A program made the translations under genes and the position numbers. From CAZMNY01 sp964635375 (GTDB lineage: Bacteria; Planctomycetota; Planctomycetia; Pirellulales; Pirellulaceae): 64,000 nt of DNA. The DNA lies in NCBI GenBank assembly GCA_964635375.1, contig CAZWOU010000011.1, forward strand, positions 1 through 64,000. Reading direction: 5' to 3'. Below, piece by piece: positions 52,677 to 62,910 of this stretch. Position 1 is the first letter of the stretch; each line of letters starts with the position of its first letter. Under the pieces are notes generated by a model. It had not been told where the DNA came from, searched no databases, and worked only from the letters and a program-made list of their open reading frames with translations.

Positions 52677-53678
52677 ATGAAGACAATGACTGTGCTCGTC
52701 TGCGCGATTCTCCTCTCACTACCCGCCACCGCGTCTTCTCAGCAACAACCCCGGCGTCGAGGCGCGCCAGCTGGAGTTAAAGCGCAACGCAATATCGCCT
52801 ACGTCGCCAACGGCCATGAACGCCACGTTCTCGACCTCTTCGTTCCGCTCAAGGCCGACGGCCCGACGCCCCTGATCGTCTGGATCCACGGCGGCGGTTG
52901 GCAGAACGGCAGCAAGGAAGGTTGCCCGCCCTTGCGCATGGGTTACACGAATCGAGGCTACGCGGTGGCGAGCATCAACTACCGACTCACTAGCCACGCG
53001 GCGTTTCCAGCGCAGATTGAGGACTGCAAAGCAGCGATCCGCTGGTTGCGCGCTCACGCGAAAGAGAACAACATCGATCCCTCGCGTTTCGCAGCCTGGG
53101 GCAGTTCGGCGGGCGGGCATCTCGTCGCGCTCGTCGGTACGAGCGGTGACGTCGAAGAATTCGACGTCGGAGGAAACCTTGACCAATCCAGCCGAGTGCA
53201 GGCCGTGTGTGATCTATTCGGGCCGACTGATTTCAAAGTGTTTGTGACCACGCCCGGGTATGAACGGCACGCACGCGCGAACTCACCCGAGTCAAAACTG
53301 GTTGGCGGCGTTGTGCTGGAAAACAGGGGCAAGGCCGCGAGGTTGAATCCCATCACGTATGTGACGAAGGATGATCCGCCCTTCCTGATCGTTCATGGGG
53401 ACAAGGACCGCACCGTACCCATCAATCAGAGCCAACTCTTATACGAGGCATTGAAGAAGGCCGGCGTGAGCGGGCACTTTCACACGATCCACAACGCGGG
53501 ACACGGCGGACCGGGATTTACCGCGCCCAAGATCGAGACGATGATTCGTTTGTTCTTCGACAAGCGACTGAAGTCGAAAACGCCGCTGTCAGGACCGCCC
53601 GAGGCCTCTACGTCCGAGAGCACAGCGGTCGAGGGAGACCGCCGGCGCCGCACGAACCCAAACAATCGATCGAGGTAG
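52677..53678 (+). CDS. Exported alpha/beta hydrolase, BD-FAE/lipase type
   Basis: A 333-residue protein with a signal peptide (about 4-20, MTVLVCAILLSLPATASS). The hormone-sensitive-lipase-like oxyanion motif is IHGGGW, the nucleophile elbow AWGSSAGGH (Ser144), the acid in HGDKDRTV, and the His in NAGHGGPG. Such enzymes remove acetyl or feruloyl groups from plant polysaccharides. The last about 35 residues are basic and disordered-looking. AAGGA precedes the ATG at 52677. It is followed 177 bases later by a TIM-barrel gene in the same direction. Confidence 0.9.
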   Translation: MKTMTVLVCAILLSLPATASSQQQPRRRGAPAGVKAQRNIAYVANGHERHVLDLFVPLKADGPTPLIVWIHGGGWQNGSKEGCPPLRMGYTNRGYAVASINYRLTSHAAFPAQIEDCKAAIRWLRAHAKENNIDPSRFAAWGSSAGGHLVALVGTSGDVEEFDVGGNLDQSSRVQAVCDLFGPTDFKVFVTTPGYERHARANSPESKLVGGVVLENRGKAARLNPITYVTKDDPPFLIVHGDKDRTVPINQSQLLYEALKKAGVSGHFHTIHNAGHGGPGFTAPKIETMIRLFFDKRLKSKTPLSGPPEASTSESTAVEGDRRRRTNPNNRSR

Positions 53679-53855
53679 CAACCGAGTGACGGGCGAATCG
53701 CGCCGCCGTCCAGTGCCGAGCATAGCGGATCTCCAAATGAAGCGAGCGAGACGGTTCTTGCACGGAAGCGAGGCGCGGGCGAGAGTCTCGTTCCGCCATC
53801 CACTTGAGAAGCGTTGTCGATCATCCGCTGACTGTGACCCTGTGGGAGAAACGAA

Positions 53856-54815
53856 ATGCATGAACTTGGCCGCAGAGGTTTTTTACAACATGGCGGCTTG
53901 GCGATGGCCAGTGTCGTGGCGGCGCCCTCTCTGACCTGGGCCGCCGAGCCAAAACCTGGCGCGTCGATGTCGCTGGGGTTCAGCCTTTACGGCATGAAGC
54001 GACTCAAGACCGAAGAGGCGCTCCGCGTGGTCGCTGAAATCGGATACGATTCGGCGGAACTCTGTCTGATGCCAGGCTGGGACGCCGAGCCGACTCGCCT
54101 GGGCGTCGATCGCCGCAAGGAGATCCGCAGCGCGCTCGGCGACGCGGGGCTGAAACTTACCGCGCTGATGGAACTCGTCTCGCTATCGGGCACAGCCAAG
54201 AGTCAACAGACGGTGCATACTCGGCTGAAAAGGGCGGCCGAATTGGGGCGCGACCTCAAACCGGACAGCTTGCCCCTGATTGAGACGACAGCCGGCAGGG
54301 GGAAGTGGAGCGAACTTCGCAACGAGCTGCGAGACAACCTCGGCGGCTGGGCCGACGTGGCGGAGTCAACAAAAACTGTCATCGCCGTCAAACCGCACCG
54401 AGGCGGGGTCGTCGATCATCCGCAGCAAGGCGTCTGGCTGATGGATCAGATCAAGAGTCCTTGGATCAAGCTAAACTACGACTACAGCCACTTCGCCCAT
54501 CGCGATATTTCGTTAGCCGATTCGATCCGCGTGATGATGCCGCATACGCGGTTCATCCACGTCAAGGACACCGTGATGGTAGACGGGAAAGCCCGATTCG
54601 TGCTGCCGGGCGAGAGTGGCCAGATCGACTACGCGCAACTCTTAAAGCTGGTGAGTCGGGGCGGATATCGCGGCGATGTATGCTGCGAGGTGAGTGGGAT
54701 GGTTTTCAGCCAGAAGGGCTACGACCCAGTCGCCGCTGCCAAGACATGTTATCAAAACCTGGCGCCCGCCTTCGCGCGAGCGGGAATCTCGCGAGGAGCG
54801 ACGTCTGCGGGCTAA
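53856..54815 (+). CDS. Tat-exported sugar isomerase/epimerase-like TIM barrel
   Basis: A 319-residue protein with a Tat leader (GRRGFLQHGGLAMASVVAAP, 5-24). The xylose-isomerase-like barrel has FSLYGMK, IGYDSAELCLMPGW, TVIAVKPHRGG, IKLNYDYSHFA and FIHVKDT, which supply the usual Glu/Asp/His ligands, though one of the expected Glu (at VIAVKPH) is Lys. GGAG lies seven bases before the ATG. It could act on sugars released outside the cytoplasm. It is followed by the DUF1592/DUF1552 pair. Confidence 0.87.
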   Translation: MHELGRRGFLQHGGLAMASVVAAPSLTWAAEPKPGASMSLGFSLYGMKRLKTEEALRVVAEIGYDSAELCLMPGWDAEPTRLGVDRRKEIRSALGDAGLKLTALMELVSLSGTAKSQQTVHTRLKRAAELGRDLKPDSLPLIETTAGRGKWSELRNELRDNLGGWADVAESTKTVIAVKPHRGGVVDHPQQGVWLMDQIKSPWIKLNYDYSHFAHRDISLADSIRVMMPHTRFIHVKDTVMVDGKARFVLPGESGQIDYAQLLKLVSRGGYRGDVCCEVSGMVFSQKGYDPVAAAKTCYQNLAPAFARAGISRGATSAG

Positions 54816-54916
54816 CTGCATCTCGATAAGTTAGCGCGGAAGAGAACGTCGGCCTCGTTCCTTCCTTGCGCCTCAGTAGCACGATCGGAGACCCAACTGA
54901 TGACAGAGGTGGTTTC

Positions 54917-57589
54917 GTGAACGAGAGCATGATCTTGCGGTGGGGACTTGGGACGATTTGCGTTTTCTCACTAGCCAACACGCCTCCCGTCGATGCCGAA
55001 GCAGCCGACGGTTCGAGTCAGCATGCCGCCGTCGGCGATTTCATCGATCAGTCGTGCGCCGAGTGCCACAATGGCGACACCTCCGAAGGCGGTCTCAATC
55101 TCAAGCAGCTGCCCTGGAAGTTTGCGTCTCAGGAATCGAGACAGCAGTGGGTTCAGATTCACGACCGCATCGAAAATCGCGAGATGCCTCCGGATGCTGA
55201 GGATCTTTCGGCGGAGGAGCGCCGGGCGCTGCTGGACGTGTTGTCGAAGGCGATTCGTGACGCCGACTATTCGGAGGTTGTCGCGCAAGGACGTGGACCA
55301 ATGAGACGACTGAATCGAGGCGAGTATGAAGCGAATCTTCGCGAAGTGTTACGCTTGCCGCATCTGGACGTTCGCGAAATGTTGCCGGAGGACCGAGAGG
55401 CGAATCAGTGCAACAAGTCCGCAAAGACGCTGGACATCTCTCGCGTTCAACTTGCGGCCTGGCTTGACGTAGCCGATACGGCGTTAAGGCAAGCGGTGGC
55501 GTCTGGCGTGAAGCCACGCGAGAGCGCTCGTCACCGACTTCCAGCGACGCGCATGTTCGCGGCGGCTCAAACGTATGGAGGTCGCGAAGCGATGTTCTAC
55601 GCCAAGAACTCGCAAATGCTGACGCTCACCGGCGCCGACCTGGCGCGAGTTCGCAAGGAGAACAGCCATGACCCGAAAGTGGAACTCGCCATTTTTCGGT
55701 CGCCCTCATGGCCCTACTACGGATACCCCGACACATTCAGGGCTGTCGAAGCGGGAGCCTATCGCGTGCGATTTTCGGCACGAGCCGTTCGGCAGGTGCG
55801 CAACTTTCGGCTGCGCCCCGCTTGGGAACCAGCGCCGATGACGTTTCGGGCACGAAAACGTTCAGGGCCGGACGTTTCGGGTGATGTGCGAGCCACAGGC
55901 GGCGTGATCGACATTCAACCGACAGCTGCGGTCTATGAAACAACCGTCCGTTTGAAGCGAAATGAAACTTTGGAATACAGCCTGCTCGGACTGGCCGTTC
56001 CCCGCGCAATCAATCCGGATGATGGACCTCTCTACTATGACTTTCCCCCCATGCCGCCCGGCGGACATCCCGGGATCGCTTTCCAATGGTTGGAAATAGT
56101 TGGCCCAGTTGATTCCAGCGAGTGGCCGCCGCCGTCGCACAAGGTGTTGTTCGACGACCTGCCGATCCGTCCTGCGACAGGCGGACGATTGAAAGTCGAT
56201 GTTGTGTCGGAACGGCCGGCGAAGGACGCGGTGCGACTGATGCAACGCTTTGTTCGCCACGCTGCGCGCCAGCCAGTTCCGAATGAAGCAGTCGAAGTTT
56301 ATGAGAAACTTGTTCTGGCTGAACTCGAACGCGGCATTCCACTGACCGAAGCGCTGCTTGCCGGCTACAGCGCTTTCTTGTGTTCGGGACACTTTCTTTA
56401 TCTACAGGAGCCGACCGCAAACGAGGCGAGCCATCGTCCAGATGACCACGCGATTGCGTCACGGCTTTCTCATTTTCTCTGGAACTCACGGCCCGATGTA
56501 ACGTTGACGGACCATGCGATCAATCAGCAGCTTCGAAACCGCAAAGTTCTGCAAAGCGAGGTCGACCGGCTAATCGGATCCAAGGCGTTCGAGCAGTTTG
56601 TGACGAACTTCACCGACTACTGGTTGTCGTTGAAGGACATTCGCCGTGATGAACCGGATGTTCGGCTGTACCCGGAGTATCGATTTGATGACTACCTAAT
56701 TGAGTCGATGGAATCCGAAACGAGAGCGTTCTTTGCGATGATGGTTCGCGACAACCTGCCGGTTACCGCTCTGATCGATACAGACTTCGTCCTGGTGAAT
56801 GACCGCCTCTCGCGACATTACGAGTTGAAGCCAGTCAGCGGTTCACGTCTCCGCAAGGTCGAACTGCCTCAGTCGAGCCCCTACGGGGGCCTGATCACCC
56901 AGGCGGCAATCATGAAAGTGACGGCAAACGGTTCGACGACGTCCCCTGTCATTCGGGGCGTTTGGATCATGGAGCGAATCATCGGCGATCCGCCTCCGCC
57001 GCCACCGGTCGCAGTTCCCGCCGTGAAGCCGGACATTCGGGGCGCGACAACGATTCGCGAACAACTTGCCAAACATACCCAGGACAGATTGTGCGCCGCC
57101 TGTCACGCTCGCTTCGACCCCGTCGGTTTCGCGCTGGAGAACTTCGATGTCATGGGCGCATGGCGCGATCGCTACAGGAGTCTTGGCAGCGGCGAAGAAG
57201 TTACGGGAATCGACCGCGCCGGCCACGATTACGCCTACCGAGTCGCCGAATCGGTCGATGCGAGCGGACGCTTGCGGGATGGCGCCACATTTCGGAACAT
57301 CACGGACCTCAAGGCCCTTTTCCTGAAAGCACCAAGACCATTGGCGCGCAACCTGTTGCACCGATTCACTGCTTACGCCACTGGGACACCGGTTCGGTTT
57401 TCAGACAGGCCAGTGATTGAGCAGATCTTGGACCGATGCCGCGGCAATGGCTTTCGAACTCGGGACCTTATCCATGGTCTCGTGCAAAGCCGGATTTTCT
57501 TGGGCGAGTCTAACTTGAGCACAACCGAAGACGAACGGGAAGGCCGTCGGCAAGAGCGAGACCGAGGGGTCTCCCCAACAAAGAAATGA
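54917..57589 (+). CDS. DUF1587/DUF1592/DUF1588/DUF1585 cytochrome-type protein
   Basis: An 890-residue secreted protein. After the signal region (about 5-30) the cytochrome-like part has CAECH (47-51). DUF1587 (about 120-190) starts RRLNRGEYEANLREVL. DUF1592 (about 480-600) has HFLWNSRPD. DUF1588 (about 630-760) carries CAACHARFDPVGFALENFD (726-744). DUF1585 (about 770-850) ends the protein with LLHRFTAYATG and LVQSRIFL. The start is GTG 54917, five bases after GAGGTGG; ATG 54929 is possible. The stop overlaps the next start (ATGA). This pair is the second main type of planctomycete cytochrome module, role unproven but presumably periplasmic redox. Confidence 0.92.
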   Translation: MNESMILRWGLGTICVFSLANTPPVDAEAADGSSQHAAVGDFIDQSCAECHNGDTSEGGLNLKQLPWKFASQESRQQWVQIHDRIENREMPPDAEDLSAEERRALLDVLSKAIRDADYSEVVAQGRGPMRRLNRGEYEANLREVLRLPHLDVREMLPEDREANQCNKSAKTLDISRVQLAAWLDVADTALRQAVASGVKPRESARHRLPATRMFAAAQTYGGREAMFYAKNSQMLTLTGADLARVRKENSHDPKVELAIFRSPSWPYYGYPDTFRAVEAGAYRVRFSARAVRQVRNFRLRPAWEPAPMTFRARKRSGPDVSGDVRATGGVIDIQPTAAVYETTVRLKRNETLEYSLLGLAVPRAINPDDGPLYYDFPPMPPGGHPGIAFQWLEIVGPVDSSEWPPPSHKVLFDDLPIRPATGGRLKVDVVSERPAKDAVRLMQRFVRHAARQPVPNEAVEVYEKLVLAELERGIPLTEALLAGYSAFLCSGHFLYLQEPTANEASHRPDDHAIASRLSHFLWNSRPDVTLTDHAINQQLRNRKVLQSEVDRLIGSKAFEQFVTNFTDYWLSLKDIRRDEPDVRLYPEYRFDDYLIESMESETRAFFAMMVRDNLPVTALIDTDFVLVNDRLSRHYELKPVSGSRLRKVELPQSSPYGGLITQAAIMKVTANGSTTSPVIRGVWIMERIIGDPPPPPPVAVPAVKPDIRGATTIREQLAKHTQDRLCAACHARFDPVGFALENFDVMGAWRDRYRSLGSGEEVTGIDRAGHDYAYRVAESVDASGRLRDGATFRNITDLKALFLKAPRPLARNLLHRFTAYATGTPVRFSDRPVIEQILDRCRGNGFRTRDLIHGLVQSRIFLGESNLSTTEDEREGRRQERDRGVSPTKK

Positions 57590-58914
57590 ACGATAGTATG
57601 AAGTCTACACACGCTTCGAAGAACCACCCAACGTTGTCCCGCCGCACTCTTCTGCGCGGGGCTGGCGTCAGTCTGGCATTGCCTCTTCTAAACAGTGTCC
57701 AGTCGAAAGCGTTTTCGGGCGAGCGGCGACCGCCGGGGCGAATGCTGCTCATTTCCAATAACCTTGGCGTGTTGCCCAAGCCGTTCTTTCCCACGACATC
57801 GGGAGCCAATTACGAACTTTCACCCTATCTTCGAGAGCTCAAGGAGTTTCGCCACGACTTCACCGTAATCAGCGGGCTCTCACACCCAGCGGTTGAGGGC
57901 GGGCACTCGACGGAAAACTGTTTTCTGACGGCCGCCAAGCACCCCACGAGCAGCGGCTTCCGGAACGAAATCTCACTCGACCAATTTGCCGCCAACCGAC
58001 TCGGCCGACAAACTCGGTTTGCCACGCTGAATCTCGGAGTGAACATCGACAAGGCGAATCGCAGCCTGTCGTGGACTCGCAATGGCGTGCTGCTTCCGGC
58101 GGAAGACAGCGCTGCAGCGTTATTCAAGAGAATGTTCGTGCAGGGAACGCAAGCCGAGATCGCCCAACGGCTAGATCAACTGCGCAGACAAGGGAGTATT
58201 CTCGACGCTCTGAGAGACTCAACCAAACGGTTCAGTCGCGAAATTGGGAGCGATGATCGTATGCGGCTTGACCAGTACTTCAGCTCCGTTCGCGAGCTCG
58301 AACGCCGCCTTCACGCGGCCGGCGAGTGGGAGCGCCGCGCGAAGCCTCAACCCGCGCAGAAACCGCCTCGCGACGTCGTTGATCGCGCTCTTTTCTTCGA
58401 CAAGTTGGGACAGATGCTGTCGATGGCCCACTTGGCGCTGCAGACCGATTCGACTCGTATCGTCACACTGATGGCTGACGCATTTGCGACGCCTGTGTTT
58501 CAATTGGATGAACACAAGAGGAGCACAACCGGTTACCACAACCTCAGCCACCACGGCATGCGTCCCGACAATCTGGCCCAGCTGGATAAGGCTGACCGAC
58601 AGCAGATCGAGCTCTTGCGCCAATTGTTGGAGAGGCTCGCGGATACTCAGGCCGAATCCGGTCGACTGCTGGACAGCACGATGGTCTTGTACGGCAGCAA
58701 TATGGGCGACGCCAACACTCACGACAACCGGAACCTGCCCATCCTTCTTGCCGGCGGAGGCTTCAAGCACGGACAGCACCTCGCATTCGATCGCGACAAC
58801 AACTTGCCGTTGAGCAATCTCTACGTTTCGATGCTTCGAAGAATGGGCGTCGACGCGGAGAGGTTTGGGTCGAGCACGTCAGCGCTTTCAGGTCTGGAGA
58901 CGCGATCCGGCTGA
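57586..58914 (+). CDS. DUF1552 domain protein (Tat-exported)
   Basis: A 442-residue partner of the preceding gene, overlapping it by four bases. The Tat leader is TLSRRTLLRGAGVSLALPLL (16-35). The body is DUF1552, related to DUF1501 and the alkaline-phosphatase fold: RMLLISNNLG near the start, GGHSTENCFLTAAKHPT, DQFAANRLG and, near the end, VLYGSNMGDANTHDNRNLPILLAGGG. Its function is unknown. The constant pairing with DUF1592-type cytochromes mirrors DUF1501 with DUF1549. It is convergent with the PVC-type dehydrogenase, leaving 38 bases between the stops. Confidence 0.92.
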   Translation: MNDSMKSTHASKNHPTLSRRTLLRGAGVSLALPLLNSVQSKAFSGERRPPGRMLLISNNLGVLPKPFFPTTSGANYELSPYLRELKEFRHDFTVISGLSHPAVEGGHSTENCFLTAAKHPTSSGFRNEISLDQFAANRLGRQTRFATLNLGVNIDKANRSLSWTRNGVLLPAEDSAAALFKRMFVQGTQAEIAQRLDQLRRQGSILDALRDSTKRFSREIGSDDRMRLDQYFSSVRELERRLHAAGEWERRAKPQPAQKPPRDVVDRALFFDKLGQMLSMAHLALQTDSTRIVTLMADAFATPVFQLDEHKRSTTGYHNLSHHGMRPDNLAQLDKADRQQIELLRQLLERLADTQAESGRLLDSTMVLYGSNMGDANTHDNRNLPILLAGGGFKHGQHLAFDRDNNLPLSNLYVSMLRRMGVDAERFGSSTSALSGLETRSG

Positions 58915-58952
58915 TGGACGGTCGCAGGCCCAAGATCACACCACCGCCACCG

Positions 58953-61900
58953 CTATTTGCTCACATCAACACGGTCCAGCGAACGCAGCAGTTCGATCCG
59001 GTCGAACAACGCCTCACCGCCCATCGCTGTGGGGGCAATGCCGGTGAGCGTGAAGTTGCCGAAATCCTTCCACAGATCACGAGTAATGACCGTCCACTCC
59101 GTCGGTGGGCGCTCTGAGACTCGCGTCGCTTTCCAGTTCGTGGAGTTCTTCCCGCTGTAATAGCGACGGAGCGGCGTGCCGGGAGCTGGCCACCCGCCGT
59201 CCGCCGCCAGCTCGATCATGACGCCGGCGCCGCCTCGGGTCTTCCACGCCAGGCGGATGTAGCGGAACTCGTCGGCAGCGGGGTTCTCACGGATGCGAAA
59301 TTCCCAACCGGGGATTTGCGGTGAGTAGCGTTGCGGCGGCGTCACGCGCAGGGCTGCCGCGCCGGTGAATTTGTCGCGGGGCTCAAGCGTGGCCGTGCCT
59401 GAGCCTTCGTTGAGCGCAGCGACGAACGATTGGTCATCCTCGAACAGTGTCAGGCTTGGCGGAGGAGCCGGCCCCAGTGTCTTCCGCAGATAGGCGATCA
59501 AGTCAGCCGCATCCTGAGGCGAGACGTCCTCTTCTAGATTGTCTGGCATGATCGACTGGTCCGACGCCTTCATCGCTTCGATGTCCTTGCGCAGAATCGT
59601 CTGCTCGACAGCTTGCGGAGCGTCACTCGCAACGCCCTGATCAGCGGCGTTCCGCAATGTCACGCTCGTCGCAGTTTCGGACGCCAAGACGCCGGTGAAG
59701 ACTCGGCCCGCGACATCCGCCACGACGTAGGTGCGGTAGCCCGCGGTGATCTTGGCGCCGGGCTGAAGCATGTCGAGCAGAAAAGACTCGTCGGCTCGGT
59801 TCTGGGCGGCGGACAAATCGGGTCCCACTTGAGCGCCCTGGTTCTTGAGCCGATGACATTTTGCGCAGACCTTCTCGAATACAGCTTCACCTCGCGTGGC
59901 GTCACGAGCGCCCGCCAACGCCGCGCGATAACGTTCGACCAACTCACGGCTTTTCTGCGGAACTTGTTTGTCCAATACCGCTCTTGCGCGTTTGCGAATC
60001 TGGGGATCGGAGTGTTCGAGTAACTGAACGCGGCGGAGTGTATCGAGGCTTTGCGGCGAAACCGTGCCCCGCTCGATCGCCCCTAGAAGTCCTGGCAAGC
60101 GATTCGTACGGCTGAAGATCGCGTCAATAACGGTCACTTGAACGCGCGGTGTGAAAGCGGGCCAATTGGCCAGCAAGACCGCAGCAACCGCCGGATCGTC
60201 GGTGGACGCGAGCGATTTGATGGCGGTCACTTGAACTTCCAATGGCTGGCGGGGATCGAGCAACGCTGCGACCGTCTTGGCCAGAATCTCGTAGGGCGCG
60301 CTGGCCAACATCTTGATGGCGGCTTGGCGCGTTTCTAGAGGTTGGTGTTCGTCGAGCGATTGCTTCGCTGCATCGGCAAAGGCTGCTTGCATCAAAGGCG
60401 ATTTGGACAGCTTCACCAAGCCGGCCACGCGCAGCGCCAGCAAACGAACGTCGCCCGATGGAGCGCGGAGCAGTCGGAGCAATGCCTGCCTTCCATCCTC
60501 AGAGGCGAGGGTCTGCGATTGTCCGCGTTGGAGTCCTTCAAGCAGGCCGGTCAAACAGGCGATCTGCGCCCGGGCGCGATCGTTGTTCTCGTTCCTGGCG
60601 ATGGTGACAAGCAGGCTGCCGATCTCTTTGTCCTGGCGACGGGCGCCGGTTATCGAAGCGAGGCCGCTGAGCAGATTTCTTCCCTCTCCAGCGTCGCCGG
60701 GCTCACGGAGAATTGCGGCAAGCAGCTCGTGGGACGTCTGCCCGACGGAGCTCAAGATCCCGGCTCGCATCCACCCGTCGGCTCCATCGCGAGCCGCCAA
60801 CCGCCCCAGCGTCTGACTTGCGCGACGATCGCGGCTCTCACCGAGAGTCAATGCCAGTTGCAAACGCACTCTCACATGGGGATCGCCTGACATCGACAAC
60901 ACGTCGTCCAGCAAGTGCGCTTCCTTGTCTAACCACCGCTCGGACAACCGCAGTGCATGTGTGCGAACCGCGAAATGGCGGTCGGCCAGCGCCCGTTTGA
61001 TGACGTTCGCATCGAGCGCCTTCAAGCCATCGAGCGCGTAGAGAGCATGTAGCCGGGCTTGCGGCGTCGCACCGGTGATGACGGTCTCGGCCAAGTTGTC
61101 CGCGGCGGTCTTGTCATTGCCTTCGACGATCAATCGCTGGGCTGTTTGCCGCCACCAACCGTTTGGGTGCGACAAGTGGTGAACCAGTTGCTCAGTGGCG
61201 GCGTTGGCAAGGTCCGGCTTAGGCTCAGCGGATGCCGCGCCCTTTCGGACAATTCGCCAAATACGTCCCCGGTCCCGGCCTTCGATCAGGCCGTATTGCT
61301 GCTGCAAATAGCGGGGAATGGCCGAGTAGTCTTCGATGATCTCGCGATACATGTCGACGACGTAGATTGCGCCGCTTGGTCCCAACACGAGATTCGTCGG
61401 TCGAAACCACTGGTCGGTTGAGGTGAGAAATTCCGACTTTTCTTCACTTGGCGCTCGGCGCGCTCTGAACCTCAGCCCGTCGCGCTCGATCAGGCAGCGG
61501 TGGATCATGTTCTGTGATGGATCGCAACAGAACAGGTTGCCGTGGTAGGCATCGGGCAATGTGTCGGCGCGGTACATCAGCTGCCCGCACGCGGCCGTGA
61601 AGTATCCGTTAGGCGATGATTCCGCCTGGCCGTACCGGTCCGTGTAATACTTGGCCCACTCTCCCTTCTGGCTCCGTTCCAGGCGCCACGGATGCGGCCG
61701 GCTGGCAGGATATACGCGAATGTCATAGTCCATCGCGTTGGCAACCGCACTGGGTGACGGCACGTAGGGGTTCCGCGCCAGATAGCGGTGAGACAACGGG
61801 ATCGGGTACAAGGCCGGCGATCGCGTCGTGGTGAGAAAACGTTCGCCCCAGTCGTTCATCGTCTGGCCGAAGGTGGCCGTGCGCCCGGTGACTGGCTCGA

Positions 61901-62660
61901 TCGCCGTACCGTCCGGCTTGAAACGAAAATCGGTGGCGCCAATCGCGACCGGAGCCTTCAACCTCGGCCCAGTGATCTGGCCCCCCGCGTTTCCACCGGA
62001 GACATAGATCCAATTGTGCAGACTCCAGCGAGGATTGTTGATTGAGCGCTCCATCGTTGTGAGGCCAAAGCCGGTGAACAACGTCTCGCGCACTTCTGCT
62101 TTGCCGTCACCATCGCGATCTGCGAGAAAGATGATGTCCGGACTGCAGACCACAACCACGCCGTCGCGAACCGGCGCCAGTCCATGACATGGCGGGAGAC
62201 GATCGGCCCAGACATCCGCTCGATCCATGCGACCGTCACCGTCCGTGTCCGTCAGTACTTTGACGGTGCCGTAGGTCTCTTCTTCAGCGGACTTCTTCGC
62301 TTCCGCGCTGGCCGGAATGCGTCGAACCACATTATCCAATACGCCTGTCTTGTTGAGTTCCTGGACATCCAGGTGACCCTCGAGGTTGTAGCCGTGCATT
62401 TCGCAGACGAAGAGGCGCCCGCTCTGGTCAAAGGCGACGGCAGACGGATCTGCGACCAACGGTTCGCTGGCCACCAATTCGATGCGCAGGTCATCCGGCA
62501 AGCGGAAGTGTTTGACGCTTTGCTCGGGCGGCAGAGGCTTCGGCGCGTCGGTCCGGCGTTGGATTTCATCCGCATCCACCGCAGTGCGACAAGCCAAACA
62601 GCACAAGCCGATCAGCGTGATCGCCAGCAGCAGCTCTCGAGTCTTGTTTGTCATCGTCAT
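58953..62660 (-). CDS. PVC-type membrane-bound dehydrogenase with HEAT repeats and cytochrome c
   Basis: A 1235-residue secreted protein with a signal peptide (about 8-30). Residues about 45-430 form a beta-propeller glucose/sorbosone-dehydrogenase-like domain with DGKAEVRE and HNWIYVSGGNAGGQ blocks. HEAT repeats follow at about 480-900. The cytochrome c domain has CAKCH (932-936) and GAQVGPDLS, in the Planctomycetes-Verrucomicrobia heme-binding form. A beta-rich C-terminal domain (about 1080-1235) holds WKTRGGAGVMIELAADGG. Such proteins are thought to oxidise sugars or alcohols in the periplasm. Two ATGs (62660 and 62654) share one GGAG site, the second being better spaced. Divergent from the CocE-type gene. 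Confidence 0.93.
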   Translation of the reverse strand: MTMTNKTRELLLAITLIGLCCLACRTAVDADEIQRRTDAPKPLPPEQSVKHFRLPDDLRIELVASEPLVADPSAVAFDQSGRLFVCEMHGYNLEGHLDVQELNKTGVLDNVVRRIPASAEAKKSAEEETYGTVKVLTDTDGDGRMDRADVWADRLPPCHGLAPVRDGVVVVCSPDIIFLADRDGDGKAEVRETLFTGFGLTTMERSINNPRWSLHNWIYVSGGNAGGQITGPRLKAPVAIGATDFRFKPDGTAIEPVTGRTATFGQTMNDWGERFLTTTRSPALYPIPLSHRYLARNPYVPSPSAVANAMDYDIRVYPASRPHPWRLERSQKGEWAKYYTDRYGQAESSPNGYFTAACGQLMYRADTLPDAYHGNLFCCDPSQNMIHRCLIERDGLRFRARRAPSEEKSEFLTSTDQWFRPTNLVLGPSGAIYVVDMYREIIEDYSAIPRYLQQQYGLIEGRDRGRIWRIVRKGAASAEPKPDLANAATEQLVHHLSHPNGWWRQTAQRLIVEGNDKTAADNLAETVITGATPQARLHALYALDGLKALDANVIKRALADRHFAVRTHALRLSERWLDKEAHLLDDVLSMSGDPHVRVRLQLALTLGESRDRRASQTLGRLAARDGADGWMRAGILSSVGQTSHELLAAILREPGDAGEGRNLLSGLASITGARRQDKEIGSLLVTIARNENNDRARAQIACLTGLLEGLQRGQSQTLASEDGRQALLRLLRAPSGDVRLLALRVAGLVKLSKSPLMQAAFADAAKQSLDEHQPLETRQAAIKMLASAPYEILAKTVAALLDPRQPLEVQVTAIKSLASTDDPAVAAVLLANWPAFTPRVQVTVIDAIFSRTNRLPGLLGAIERGTVSPQSLDTLRRVQLLEHSDPQIRKRARAVLDKQVPQKSRELVERYRAALAGARDATRGEAVFEKVCAKCHRLKNQGAQVGPDLSAAQNRADESFLLDMLQPGAKITAGYRTYVVADVAGRVFTGVLASETATSVTLRNAADQGVASDAPQAVEQTILRKDIEAMKASDQSIMPDNLEEDVSPQDAADLIAYLRKTLGPAPPPSLTLFEDDQSFVAALNEGSGTATLEPRDKFTGAAALRVTPPQRYSPQIPGWEFRIRENPAADEFRYIRLAWKTRGGAGVMIELAADGGWPAPGTPLRRYYSGKNSTNWKATRVSERPPTEWTVITRDLWKDFGNFTLTGIAPTAMGGEALFDRIELLRSLDRVDVSK

Positions 62661-62694
62661 GGCTCCAAGAACCGTTTCAGATGCCGAAATCCCC

Positions 62695-62711
62695 TTTTGG
62701 ATGTTCCAAAA
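62695..62711 (-). promoter_or_regulatory. Short dyad in the leader of the PVC-type gene
   Basis: TTTTGGA-TGT-TCCAAAA, a perfect seven-base inverted repeat 35-51 bases upstream of the start of the minus-strand gene. It could be an operator or a leader stem. A TATGAT at 62781-62786 on the plus strand is a possible -10 for the divergent gene. Confidence 0.35.
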
Positions 62712-62910
62712 CGGCTCCCGGCCTTGAGGATTCGCCTATCCTAACATGCGCGGGAGAGAAAACGGGCGACGATTCGCGGGTATGATGCACGCGTCAGGAA
62801 TGGCGGCACGCAGCTGACTTGGACTGTCCGCATACGCCGAGCGAAGGTAGGCCGCCCAGACGGGACTGGAGCGAAGTACCGAAGGACCAACGACTCGAGA
62901 GGAGTCCATG

